NCBI GenBank assembly: GCA_963827585.1
Contig: CAWHCK010000064.1
Location: 13,382 to 77,381 of the forward strand
DNA: 64,000 bases
Reading direction: 5' to 3'
From: VAZQ01 sp963827585
Lineage (GTDB): Bacteria > Pseudomonadota > Alphaproteobacteria > Rhizobiales > Xanthobacteraceae
In this document: positions 42,072 to 52,807 of the stretch, piece after piece
How the letters are laid out: each line of letters starts with the position of its first letter
Numbering within the stretch: the first letter of the stretch is position 1
Translations under genes and position numbers: made by a program
Notes under the pieces: model-generated
What the model saw: only the letters and a program-made list of their open reading frames with translations
Databases searched by the model: none
Told to the model about the DNA's origin: nothing

Positions 42072-43776
42072 ATGCCGCCCGCCGTCCTGCATCTGAAGAA
42101 CCGCCTCGCGACGGCCGATCACCGGTATGCCGGCGGTATCGCGCTCCTCGCCGCCATTCACCTCGCGGCCTTCGGCATATTGATCTGGTCCGAGGCCGAG
42201 CCGGTCGCGCGCGCGGCATTTGTCCTGACCTGGGGCGCGTTCAATTTCTTCTGGCTTCTCCTGCTGCGGCGGCCGGTGACCTCGGCGGCGCTGTCGCTCG
42301 CGCCGGTCGTCATCTTGATCGTGCTGTCGCAGTTCAAGCACGGCGTGGTGATGATGACGGCGACGTTCGTCGACGTGATGCTCATCGACGTTGCCACCGT
42401 CTCGTTTCTCGCAGCGACCATTCCTGGCCTCGCCTGGAAAGTGGGCGTCGGCCTCGTGCTGGCGGTCCCGGTGCTTACGTTGCTTTGGCAGGTCGAGCCG
42501 TTCCGGCCGCGGCGCCGCACTGCCGCTGCGGGGCTCCTGTTGTGTCTGGGCGCGCTCACGGGGTTGTCGCTTGCGGCGCCGACGGACCGGGAAGACGAAT
42601 TCCATCCCCACCAATACGTCTCCAAATTCGCAAGGTCGGGAGCCGTTGCGGCCTTCGACCTGGTGACGCGTGGGGTGCTGGAAGCCGATGCCGCGACGGC
42701 CGACCGGTTGCACCTCGGGAACGGCGACGCAGCGTGCCAGGCGGGGCGCAAGCTGCCGCATATCGTCATGGTCTTCGACGAGTTCGAGCTTCGATGTCGC
42801 CATGCTCCCCAACGTCAGGGTTCCTGCCGACTACCACGACCGGTTTCGCTCGTTCGACGGCAAGACGCGCGCGTTCGTGGTCGAAGGCGCCGGCGGCCCG
42901 AGCTGGTACACCGAATACAACGTACTCACGGGACTGTCGGTCCGCTCCTACGGCCGTTTCGCGGAGTCGGTCACCCGGCTGGCCGCCGGGCGCGTCAAAC
43001 GCGGCCTGCCCCATGCGTTGCGGGCCTGCGGTTACAAGGCCTACAGCCTCTATTCCTGGTTCGGGGCCTTTGTCGGTGCCCGCGGCTTCCACACCACGAC
43101 CGGCATCGAGCACTTCCTCGACGCCCGGCAGCTGCGCGCGGGGACGGCCGATACCGATCGATTCTTCTACGACCACGCCGTCGATGTGATCGCGCGGGAA
43201 CGCGACAATGGCCCGGTGTTCGTGTTCGTCTATCTCGCCGCGAACCACTTCCCCTGGAACTATCGCTACCGTCCCGATCTCCTGCCCGACTGGGTGAACT
43301 CGGGCAACCCGTTTGAGGTCGACGAATATCTGCGCCGCCAAGAGCTGAGCGCGCAGGACTACGCCCAATTCAAGGGGCGCCTTGGCCGCGAGTTTCCCGG
43401 CGAGCCATTCTTCATCATACGCTTCGGCGACCACCAACCGCTCTTCGCCAAGCAGCGCATGGAGCCTGCGCTCGATCAGGCGCAGGTTGCGCAACGTATT
43501 TTCGAGCGGGACGCCCGTTATTTCACCACCTATTACGCGATCGAAGGCGTGAACTTCCGGCCGTCCGACGTTTCATCGGCGCTCGATACGCTCGATGCGC
43601 CCTATCTGCCGCTGGTCGTGCTCGAAGGGGCAGGGGTGCCCCTCGATCCCACCTTCTTGGAGCAAAAGACAATCCTCAAACGCTGCCGCGGCATGTTCTA
43701 TCTCTGCGCCGGCGGGGCGGAGGCGCGGCGTTTCAATCGGCTGCTGATCGACGCCGGCTTGATCCAGGGGTTTTGA
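42072..43776 (+). CDS. Sulfatase-fold membrane protein, copy 1, frameshifted
   Basis: A membrane-anchored alkaline-phosphatase-superfamily protein similar to LTA-synthase or phosphoethanolamine transferases. The N-terminal half (from MPPAVLHLKNRL) has about five helices (IALLAAIHLAAFGILIWSEA, AALSLAPVVILIVLSQF). At 42783-42784 one extra T breaks the frame inside the metal-site motif: VFDE, then SSFDVAMLPNVRVPADY. The rest is intact: GGPSWYTEYNVLTGLSVRSY (likely Thr nucleophile), FVYLAANHFPWNYRYRP and IRFGDHQPLF. Corrected length is about 568 residues, the same as the adjacent paralog. It probably transfers or removes a phospho- or sulfo-group on an envelope glycan or lipid. Confidence 0.78.
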
Positions 43777-43975
43777 CGTCCGCAGTTCACGCTCACACAG
43801 CAACCGCCGCATTGCGATGAATGGACATTAATCGGCGGCTCGCACCGATAATTATTCGTGCGCGTGATGCCGTTTCGCCGTGTTTGACCTTGAAATGACA
43901 AAAATAATGCAGTTTTATGACGATGGACCGTGTGCCGGGCGTCAAGGTGGTCATTGCCGGGCACGGGCGCTCGCC

Positions 43976-45682
43976 ATGCCGCCCTCCATCGCATTTCTGA
44001 GCCGCTGGGCCGCACCGGATGCGGTCGTTCGGCGCGGCACGTGGCAGATTGCGCTGATCGCGGCGCTGCATCTCGCCGCACTCGGCCTCATGGTCTGGAG
44101 CGAAGCCGCGGTCGGGCCGAAGATCTTCTTCTGCCTCACCTGGGGCCTCCTCAACTTCTTCTGGCTTGCCGTGCTGCGCCGTCCCGCCGTTTCGGCCGCG
44201 CTGTCGCTTCTGATCATCGTCGTCCTGATCCTGCTGTCGCGGCTCAAGTACGACATCATCTGGATGACTGCGAATTTCCTCGACGTGATGATCATCAACG
44301 GCGACACGATCCGGTTTCTGCTGGCGGTGAGGCCCGACCTCTATCCCAAGATTCTGCTCGCGCTCGCGCTGACGCTCCCGGCGCTGATGCTCATCTGGCG
44401 GATCGACGGTTTTCGCGTCCGGCTGCGGACCGCCGCGACGGGATTTGCCGTCTGCGCCGCCGCCCTCGTGGGCACGGCCCTGGCGGCCCCGGAGGAGCCG
44501 TGGGAAGCGTTCCTGGGCGACAACTACGTGTCTCGTTTCTCGCGCTCGGGCGTGACCGCCGTTTCCGACCTGATGACGCACGGATACATGGACTCCGATG
44601 CGGCCGTCACCGATCGCCTCAAGACGCTGCCGGACGCCACCTGCGTGCCGACGGGAAAGCCGCCGCACATCATCCTGGTGCACGACGAATCGAGCTTCGA
44701 CATCCGGGTTGTGCCGGGCGTGAAGGTCCCGCCGGATTACGGCAGCCACTTCCGGTCCTTCGACGACAAGCAGCGCCACTTCATCGCCGAGGGCGCTGGC
44801 GGGCCGAGCTGGTACACCGAATACAACGTGCTGGCCGGCCTCTCCGCGCGCTCGTTCGGACGCTTCGCCTATTACGTGACGCAGATCGCCGTCGGCCGGG
44901 TCGAGCGCGGGCTGGCCACGGCGCTGCGTCGATGCGGCTACCGCACGTTCTCCATCTATCCGGCGAACGGCGCCTTCATGAGCGCAAGGAATTTCCAGAC
45001 CACGACCGGCATGCAGAGTTTCGTCGACCAGTCCGCGCTCGGCACCAGCCGCATCGAGCCCGACCGGTTCTACTACGATGCCGCGCTGCGGATGATCGGG
45101 CGCGAGCGCGACAAGGGCCCGATGTTCCTGTTCGCCTATATGGCGGCGAACCACTATCCCTGGAACTATCGCTGGCGCCCCGAGCTGATGCCGGAATGGC
45201 AGGATCCGGGAAATACGCCCGAGGTCGACGAGTATCTGCGGCGTCAGGCCATGAGTTTCCGCGACTATGCCGGGCTGCTCGATCGCCTCGCGCGCGACTT
45301 CCCCAGCGAGTCGTTCCTGCTGGTCCGCTACGGCGACCACCAGCCGGATTTTGCCTCGTTCATCCTCGAGCCGGGGCTGACCGAGGACGCCATCACCCGG
45401 CGCCTGATGACCTATGATCCGCGCTATTTCACCACCTACTACGCCATCGACGCAGTCAACTTCAGGCCGGCCGATCTGTCATCCGCGCTCGACCCGATCG
45501 AGGGCCCCTATCTTCCGCTCATCGTGCAGGAGGCAGCCGGCCTGCCGCTCGATCCGTCGTTCGCCGAGCAAAAAAAGATCCTGGAGCGCTGCAAGGGACT
45601 TTTCTATGCCTGCGCGGGCGGCGCGGAGGCGCGGCGCTTCAATCGGCTCCTGATCGACGCCGGCTTGATCAAGGGACTTTAG
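43976..45682 (+). CDS. Sulfatase-fold membrane protein, copy 2
   Basis: The intact tandem paralog (568 residues). Five N-terminal helices (IALIAALHLAALGLMVWSEA, AALSLLIIVVLILLSRL, ILLALALTLPALMLIW) anchor a periplasmic domain with metal ligands in HDESSFD (236-242), the putative nucleophile Thr281 in GPSWYTEYN, and Asp454/His455 in RYGDHQPDF. The C-terminal GGAEARRFNRLLIDAGLI is nearly identical in both copies. The start is the MPPS methionine (43976), in line with MPPA of copy 1. Family members modify lipoteichoic acid, lipid A or periplasmic glucans; the substrate here is unknown. Confidence 0.8.
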   Translation: MPPSIAFLSRWAAPDAVVRRGTWQIALIAALHLAALGLMVWSEAAVGPKIFFCLTWGLLNFFWLAVLRRPAVSAALSLLIIVVLILLSRLKYDIIWMTANFLDVMIINGDTIRFLLAVRPDLYPKILLALALTLPALMLIWRIDGFRVRLRTAATGFAVCAAALVGTALAAPEEPWEAFLGDNYVSRFSRSGVTAVSDLMTHGYMDSDAAVTDRLKTLPDATCVPTGKPPHIILVHDESSFDIRVVPGVKVPPDYGSHFRSFDDKQRHFIAEGAGGPSWYTEYNVLAGLSARSFGRFAYYVTQIAVGRVERGLATALRRCGYRTFSIYPANGAFMSARNFQTTTGMQSFVDQSALGTSRIEPDRFYYDAALRMIGRERDKGPMFLFAYMAANHYPWNYRWRPELMPEWQDPGNTPEVDEYLRRQAMSFRDYAGLLDRLARDFPSESFLLVRYGDHQPDFASFILEPGLTEDAITRRLMTYDPRYFTTYYAIDAVNFRPADLSSALDPIEGPYLPLIVQEAAGLPLDPSFAEQKKILERCKGLFYACAGGAEARRFNRLLIDAGLIKGL

Positions 45683-45684
45683 CA

Positions 45685-45760
45685 GTAGGATGGGTTGAGC
45701 GCAGCGAAACCCATCGCCAAGGGGAGAGTGATGGGTTTCGCTGCGCTCAACCCATCCTAC
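45685..45760. repeat. Dispersed palindromic repeat, copy 1
   Basis: A 76-base inverted repeat with arms gtaggatgggttgagcgcag and ctgcgctcaacccatcctac around a short variable centre. A second copy is at 48508-48595, and a related half-sequence (gggtagggtgggcaaagcga) precedes the yidB-like gene near 1912. Just beyond it, cggatttcgcttcgctccat at about 45808 is another common intergenic repeat type. Confidence 0.85.
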
Positions 45761-45936
45761 AAGCTATCGCGGAATGCGGGGCAGTCTCGCCGCGCGGCGC
45801 GAACCCCGGATTTCGCTTCGCTCCATCCAGGCTACGCCCAGGCGCAGATTTCGTCAGACGATTTTGCGCACCCCTACGTTTATGCTTAATCACAGATCGC
45901 GCAGTCCGATGGCACAGGGACGTGCGTGGGCACCGC

Positions 45937-46785
45937 ATGAACATCCTGTCGATCCAGTCGCACGTCGCCTACGGCCATGTCGGCAACTCGGCTGCCGTGT
46001 TTCCGCTCCAGCGCATCGGCGTCGAGGTCTGGCCGGTGCACACCGTGCAGTTCTCCAATCACACCGGCTATGGCGCCTGGCGCGGCCGCGTCTTCCGCGG
46101 CGCAACGATCCGCCTGGTGGTGCAGGGAATTCAGGAGCGCGGCGTGCTGGGCGAGTGCGATGGCGTGCTCTCCGGCTATCTCGGCTCCGCCGAGACCGGC
46201 GAGGCGGTGGCCGATTGCGTGGCCTGGGTGAAGGGCGAAAATCCCACGGCGCGCTACTGCTGCGATCCGGTGATCGGCGACGTCGGCCGCGGGGTCTTCG
46301 TGCGCCCCGGCATTCCGGAATTCATCAAGGAGCGCATGCTGCCGATCGCCGATATCGTCACGCCCAATCAATTCGAGCTCGACTACCTGGCGGGCCGCAG
46401 CACGGCGACCGTGGCGGATCTCGCCGCGGCGATCGACGCGGTGCATGCGCGCGGACCGCGGGTGGTGTTCGTCACCTCGCTCCATACCGACGACACCCCG
46501 GATGACTGTATCGACCTCGTGGCCTCCGACGGCAGCGAGCGCTGGCGCCTGCGCACGCCGCGGCTGCCGATCGTCGTGAACGGCGCCGGTGATGCGGTCG
46601 CAGCGTTGTTCTTCGCGCATCACCTGAGCACGGGCGCCGCCGCCGAGGCGATGTCGCGTGCCGCCTCCTCGATTTTCGGCGTGCTCAACCGCACCGCCGA
46701 GGCCGGTTCCAGCGAGATGCTGCTGGTCGAGGCCCAGGAGGAATTCGTATCGCCGAGCCAGGTCTTCGTCGCCCGGCGGATATAG
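45937..46785 (+). CDS. pdxY: Pyridoxal kinase
   Basis: Phosphorylates pyridoxal to pyridoxal 5'-phosphate in the B6 salvage pathway. 282 residues of the PfkB/ribokinase superfamily: the opening MNILSIQSHVAYGHVGNSAA is diagnostic of PdxY/PdxK, followed by QFSNHTGYGAWRG, YCCDPVIGDVGRGVFV, DIVTPNQFELDYLAG and the ATP/anion-hole motif VNGAGDAVAALFFAH (usually G-T-G-D; here G-A-G-D). The ATG at 45937 is chosen over an upstream GTG because it gives the conserved N-terminus. Confidence 0.93.
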   Translation: MNILSIQSHVAYGHVGNSAAVFPLQRIGVEVWPVHTVQFSNHTGYGAWRGRVFRGATIRLVVQGIQERGVLGECDGVLSGYLGSAETGEAVADCVAWVKGENPTARYCCDPVIGDVGRGVFVRPGIPEFIKERMLPIADIVTPNQFELDYLAGRSTATVADLAAAIDAVHARGPRVVFVTSLHTDDTPDDCIDLVASDGSERWRLRTPRLPIVVNGAGDAVAALFFAHHLSTGAAAEAMSRAASSIFGVLNRTAEAGSSEMLLVEAQEEFVSPSQVFVARRI

Positions 46786-46853
46786 CGCTGCCAATTCATG
46801 TATCTTGGCGCGAAACGCATCCACCTCGCGGGACGATGGCAACAGGAGGTCTC

Positions 46854-47735
46854 ATGCGCCGGGGTTTTGTGACGCTCGACGTCTTCACCGACCGGCGTTT
46901 GGCCGGCAACCCGCTCGCCGTGGTGCTCGATTCCGAGGAGCTCGACACCGCCGCGATGCAGGCCATCGCGCGCGAGTTCAACCATCCCGAGACGGTGTTC
47001 GTCCTGGCACCGGCCGATCCCGATCACCGCGCCCGCATTCGCATCTTCACGCCGGTGCGGGAGCTGCCGTTCGCCGGCCACCCGACCGTCGGGACGGCGG
47101 TGCTGCTCGGCCCGCGCGACGGCGGCACCGCCGGCCACGAGTTCGTGCTGGAAGAGGAGATCGGTCCGGTGCGGTGCACGCTCGAAGCGAGCACGACCGG
47201 GGCGGGCAGCGCGCGCTTCCTGGTGCCGCAGTTGCCGGTTGAGGTTGGTCCGCCACCCGATGATGCGATCATTGCCGCGGCGCTCGGGCTCGCGTCGCCC
47301 GATATGGGTGAGCGCCGCCCGGCGCGATGGTCGGCGGGCCTTCCCTTCACCTTCGTGCCGGTGGCCGGGCTTGCCGCGATCGCGCGCTGCCGACCCGATC
47401 TCGCCCGGTTCGACGCCGCTTTCGGCGCGAACAGCGGGGCTTACGTCTTCTGCAGCGAGACGGTCGAACCGGGCCACGCCTTTCACGCCCGCATGTTCGC
47501 GCCTGCCGTGGGGATCCACGAAGACCCGGCAACCGGGTCGGCTGCTGCTGCGTTTGCCGGCTTGCTCGCTCCGGACCTGCCCGACGGGACCCATGCCATT
47601 GCGATCGAGCAAGGCTATGAGATGGGCCGGCCGAGCCTGATCCGCCTCTCGGCCGTGGTCGAAGCCGGCAAGCTCGTCTCGGCTTCGATCGGCGGCAGCG
47701 CCGTCGTCGTCACCGAGGGGACGATCGAGGCATGA
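46854..47735 (+). CDS. PhzF-family isomerase/epimerase-like protein
   Basis: A 293-residue protein of the PhzF/YddE family, whose characterised member isomerises a phenazine precursor; most others are of unknown function. The ATG at 46854 follows a perfect AGGAGG. Motifs: FVTLDVFTDRRLAGNPLAVV, FNHPETVFVL with the catalytic Glu, RELPFAGHPTVGTAVLLG, and EDPATGSAAAAFAGLL in the second half-domain. No phenazine genes are nearby, so a phenazine role is not implied. It lies between pdxY and a Nudix gene, about 60 bases from each. Confidence 0.9.
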   Translation: MRRGFVTLDVFTDRRLAGNPLAVVLDSEELDTAAMQAIAREFNHPETVFVLAPADPDHRARIRIFTPVRELPFAGHPTVGTAVLLGPRDGGTAGHEFVLEEEIGPVRCTLEASTTGAGSARFLVPQLPVEVGPPPDDAIIAAALGLASPDMGERRPARWSAGLPFTFVPVAGLAAIARCRPDLARFDAAFGANSGAYVFCSETVEPGHAFHARMFAPAVGIHEDPATGSAAAAFAGLLAPDLPDGTHAIAIEQGYEMGRPSLIRLSAVVEAGKLVSASIGGSAVVVTEGTIEA

Positions 47736-47796
47736 CGTTGTCCATGTCTCGCCCGCTCGCACAACCGTGCCGCATCCGAGGCGCCCGGACCTGCGC

Positions 47797-48504
47797 ATGA
47801 GCGAGATCACCATCGTGCCGATCGAGCGGCTCGAGCTCGCCTATGCGCCGCGGCCGTGGCCGTTCGCAAGCGAGCGGCGCGCCGAGATCGACGCGCATTT
47901 CGACGCGCTGCAACGCTCCAACCCGGCGCTTTGGAACGGGCGCGTGCTGATGTTGTACGAGCATGCCATCAGAGGGACGGTGTTCCACGGCGCCTATCTC
48001 GAGACCGATTTCGCGAGCATGCTGGCATGGCGCCATTGGGATTCGCCCGACCAGCGCGTCAAGAACTGTTTCGCCATGGGTGCGCTGCGCGGCAGCGACG
48101 GTGCCTTCGTGCTCGGCGTCATGGGCGCCCACACCGCGAATCCGGGCCGCATCTATTTCCCGGCGGGCTTGCCGGACTTGAGCGACGTCGTTGGCGAGCA
48201 GGTCGACCTCGTGCACAACGTCATGCGCGAGGTCGGCGAGGAGACCGGTCTTGCGCCTGGCGACGTCGAAGCAGGGCAGGGCTGGATCACGGTGCTGGCC
48301 GGACCGCGCATCGCGCAGGTGAAGATGCTGCGGGTGCGCGAGACCGCGGCCGCGCTGCGTGCCCGCATCCTCGTCCATCTCGCAAGCGAGGCGCAGCCGG
48401 AGCTCGCCGATATCCGCATCGTGCGCGGTCCCGCCGACTTCGACCCGATGATGCCGCCGTTCGTGACCGCCTTTCTCACCCATGTCTGGGCGCAGAACCT
48501 GTAG
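47797..48504 (+). CDS. Nudix-domain hydrolase
   Basis: A 235-residue Nudix-like protein. The Nudix box is visible around FPAGLPDLSDVVGEQVDLVH and NVMREVGEETGLAP (the REVGEETGL core), supplying the metal-binding glutamates that hydrolyse a nucleoside diphosphate linked to another group. The N-terminal part (RPWPFASERRAEIDAHFDAL, NPALWNGRVLMLYEHAI) is typical of a Rhizobiales subgroup. Substrate unknown. It is followed directly by a dispersed palindromic repeat. Confidence 0.85.
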   Translation: MSEITIVPIERLELAYAPRPWPFASERRAEIDAHFDALQRSNPALWNGRVLMLYEHAIRGTVFHGAYLETDFASMLAWRHWDSPDQRVKNCFAMGALRGSDGAFVLGVMGAHTANPGRIYFPAGLPDLSDVVGEQVDLVHNVMREVGEETGLAPGDVEAGQGWITVLAGPRIAQVKMLRVRETAAALRARILVHLASEAQPELADIRIVRGPADFDPMMPPFVTAFLTHVWAQNL

Positions 48505-48507
48505 CTT

Positions 48508-48595
48508 GTAGGGTGGGTTGAGCGCAGCGAAACCCACCGCCGCACTCCCCGGGCGGTGAGAGGTGATGGGTTTCGCTGCGCTCAACCCATCCTAC
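48508..48595. repeat. Dispersed palindromic repeat, copy 2
   Basis: An 88-base inverted repeat whose arms (gtagggtgggttgagcgcag / ctgcgctcaacccatcctac) match copy 1 at 45685. The central part differs (contains cccgggcggtgagagg). It lies three bases after the Nudix stop. Confidence 0.85.
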
Positions 48596-48763
48596 GGGTT
48601 GCTGCAGGCGAAAAGGTCAACGATCTTGTCCTACGCCCCGCGCAAACGATTCGACCTTGCGAAGCAGGCGGCTCTTCCGCTAGAAGAGCCGCGGTCCCGC
48701 ATGAGGCCGACGCGGCCTCAACTTGTACTGCGACCGTGCGTGGCCACGACGAGGGCGAATGTG

Positions 48764-48865
48764 ATGCCGACGCGCCGCGATTTTCGCGCGATCACCCGGG
48801 GGGCGCAGGCCCGGCCCGGCGCCGCCCTCATTCTCGGCGGGCTCCTGCTCCTTACCCTCCCCTGA
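48764..48865 (+). CDS. Putative leuA leader peptide
   Basis: A 33-codon frame 101 bases before leuA, starting MPTRRDFRAITRGAQ and ending LILGGLLLLTLP then TGA. Four consecutive leucine codons, and seven leucines in the last twelve residues, are what a ribosome-mediated attenuator of a leucine operon needs. The DNA around its end (cctgagggcc, later gcctgggcactcagg) can form alternative hairpins, but a terminator with a T run before leuA is not obvious. A more upstream in-frame start is possible. Confidence 0.5.
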   Translation: MPTRRDFRAITRGAQARPGAALILGGLLLLTLP

Positions 48866-48966
48866 GGGCCGGCTGGGCGTTTGGCGCCTGGGCACTCAGG
48901 GGTACCGAGCAAAGGAACCCGAGCGCCTCGGAGCGAGGGCGCGAACGACGAGAAGGACCCAACCTC

Positions 48967-50556
<1,590 letters not shown>

Positions 50557-50621
50557 CTCTGGAGCGCAGCACAGGGGCGGGCGGCGTCGGCGGATCCTCG
50601 TTCAACGTCGTTCGTTTGCCG

Positions 50622-52634
50622 TTAACCGACGTCGCGTTTCGCTTCGGCGAGCAGCGGAGAAAGCGCGGCGGGCGTGGCCGCGGTCTCTGCGGGAGCCACC
50701 GGCGCCGGCTTCGCGATTGCGCGGTAACGCCGGATGCCGAAACCCAGCGCCAGCAGGACCACGACGGCGACCGCGGCCGACGTCCTGGTGTCGGGAGTAA
50801 ACATCACCGCGAACGCAGCAAGCGCCGTCAGCGCGCGGAGCGTGATGTCGACGCCCGGTTTCTCGTGAAATCGTCCGAAGATCGCGAAGGTGATGCCGCA
50901 GGTGCCGACCAGCACCAGGAGGCTGTCCACGATCTGCATCCAGCCGGGATTCACCACCATGTTCGGGCGCGTGAAGATCGCGAATGTCATCAGCGTGATC
51001 GGCAGGCAGATCTTGAGCGCCTCGTACATGGTCTTGAGAAAGGACGCGTTCGCGATGCGCGCGGAAACCGCAGCCGTGAGCGAGGTGGGCGGCGAAAGTT
51101 CGCCCCAGACCGACATGAGAAAGACGAAGAAATGGGCGACCCAGGGATCGATGCCCAGCTCCTGCATCGGCCGCACAATGACGACCGCGCCGATGATGTA
51201 GGTCGCGGTCGGCGGCAGGCCGGCGCCCGCGAGCCAGCCGAAAATCCAGGCCATGAATATCATGGCCACGACGTTCCAGGCGCCGAGGTCGAGCAGTATG
51301 CCGCCCATCCGGTTGATGAACCCGGTGACGGTGAACAGGCCGATCATGATGCCGAGCGTTGCGAGCAGCAGCGTCAGGTATGACGTCATGTCCGCGTGGG
51401 TTTCGATGGCGCGCCGGACGTTGAGGAACAGCGTCTCGTTTGCGACGGCGGGGTCCTCCAGCACGTATTTGAAATAGAAAAAGGCCGCAACCAGCAACAC
51501 GAACATGAACGTCGCGGTATAGAGCGCGGCGAGCAATTCGCCCTTGCCGGCGACGCCCATCAGATAGATGAGATAGAGCACGGAGGCGAAAAAAATGCTG
51601 GTCTTGACCTTGTCGTAAAGCGGCACCTGCGGCCGCTCGATGGCATCGTGCGGCAGCAGGCGCACGCACAGCAGATAGACCGCCATTCCGATCGAGACGT
51701 AATAGACGAAGGCGAGCGCGAAACCGCGCAGGACGACGTCCCAGTAGGGCACGCCAAGGAATTCCGACATCAGGAAGGCGCCGACCCCCATCATCGGCGG
51801 CATGATCAACCCGCCCATCGAGGCCGAGGTCTCGATTGCTGCGGCAACGGTGCCCGGAACGCCGTAGCGCATCATCAGCGGAATTGTGATGGTGCCGACG
51901 ACGGCCGCGTTGGCCGAGCCGCTGCCGCTGATCATTCCGATCGCGCTCGATCCCACCACCGCAGTCTGCGGAATCAGCTGCCGCGACCGGCCGGCGATCA
52001 GCCGCACGACGTTGATCATCGCGCGCTGCGCGTCGAAGCCGTTGGCGACGCCGGCCAGCAGCAGGAAGGCGGCGATCAAGGTCAGCGCGATCTGGCCGTA
52101 GAGCCCGTAGATGCCGGTCGAGAACTCGACCGTGCTCGAGGTCACGACGCGGTAGAACGTCGTGCCGGGATGCCAGAAGAAGTCGATCGGGCTCAGATAG
52201 CCCCAGAGCGTGTAAACGACGAGGACGACGTTGGTCCAGAACAGGACGGGATGGGCGAGCCGCGACAGCTCCATCACCAGCAGGAACATCAACAGCCCGG
52301 CGATGAAATCCTGCTGCGTGTAGGAGCCCTGCGCGTAGATCGCGATGCGTTCGAATTCGTAGTGGAAGTAGACGAACGAATAAACGCAGATGCCGACATA
52401 GATGGCGACCAGAATGTGATTGGCGATCGGCGGCAGCCGTTTGTAGAGGTAGTCCTGCTGATACATGAACAGGATCTGCAGGGTCAGCGCGATCGACATC
52501 ACGCGCGCCACCAGTTCCTGCGCGCCTCCGAGTCCGGTGTAGAAGAACCAGATCAGCCAAACGGTCTGGACGAGCGCGACGACGAATGTCAGGTTCGCGA
52601 GCGTGGCGTATCTCTTCAACGCCGCGTGCGTCAT
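50622..52634 (-). CDS. TRAP transporter fused DctQM permease, TAXI type
   Basis: A single 670-residue membrane protein combining the small (DctQ-like) and large (DctM-like) TRAP subunits, as is usual in TAXI systems, with about 16 or more helices. Conserved stretches of the large subunit are GMISGSGSANAAVVGTITIP, VAAAIETSASMGGLIMPPMM and GWLAGAGLPPTATYIIGAVV, then SVWGELSPPTSLTAAVSARI. Uptake is driven by an ion gradient, with the periplasmic receptor encoded next door. The substrate is unknown; characterised TAXI systems take up glutamate or similar carboxylates. The C-terminal 70 residues add two helices and a Pro/Ala tail. Confidence 0.92.
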   Translation of the reverse strand: MTHAALKRYATLANLTFVVALVQTVWLIWFFYTGLGGAQELVARVMSIALTLQILFMYQQDYLYKRLPPIANHILVAIYVGICVYSFVYFHYEFERIAIYAQGSYTQQDFIAGLLMFLLVMELSRLAHPVLFWTNVVLVVYTLWGYLSPIDFFWHPGTTFYRVVTSSTVEFSTGIYGLYGQIALTLIAAFLLLAGVANGFDAQRAMINVVRLIAGRSRQLIPQTAVVGSSAIGMISGSGSANAAVVGTITIPLMMRYGVPGTVAAAIETSASMGGLIMPPMMGVGAFLMSEFLGVPYWDVVLRGFALAFVYYVSIGMAVYLLCVRLLPHDAIERPQVPLYDKVKTSIFFASVLYLIYLMGVAGKGELLAALYTATFMFVLLVAAFFYFKYVLEDPAVANETLFLNVRRAIETHADMTSYLTLLLATLGIMIGLFTVTGFINRMGGILLDLGAWNVVAMIFMAWIFGWLAGAGLPPTATYIIGAVVIVRPMQELGIDPWVAHFFVFLMSVWGELSPPTSLTAAVSARIANASFLKTMYEALKICLPITLMTFAIFTRPNMVVNPGWMQIVDSLLVLVGTCGITFAIFGRFHEKPGVDITLRALTALAAFAVMFTPDTRTSAAVAVVVLLALGFGIRRYRAIAKPAPVAPAETAATPAALSPLLAEAKRDVG

Positions 52635-52807
52635 GGCCCAGCCCCTCGCAACGGCGGACGCGTACCGTCCGCCGGACTACGTGCGCGCGGCGGCGGGCGG
52701 CGGGCGAGCCGTCGGACCCCGTCGGCGCGAGCCACCCATGCCGTGAAAGACCCCGCGGCGGGAACCGGCGCTCCCGCCCGCGAGCTCGTCAGCGCCATTT
52801 CAGGCGA

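Noticed and set aside
46854..47735. Phenazine biosynthesis gene
   Set aside because: PhzF-like proteins are widespread and mostly unrelated to phenazines; no other phz gene is present.
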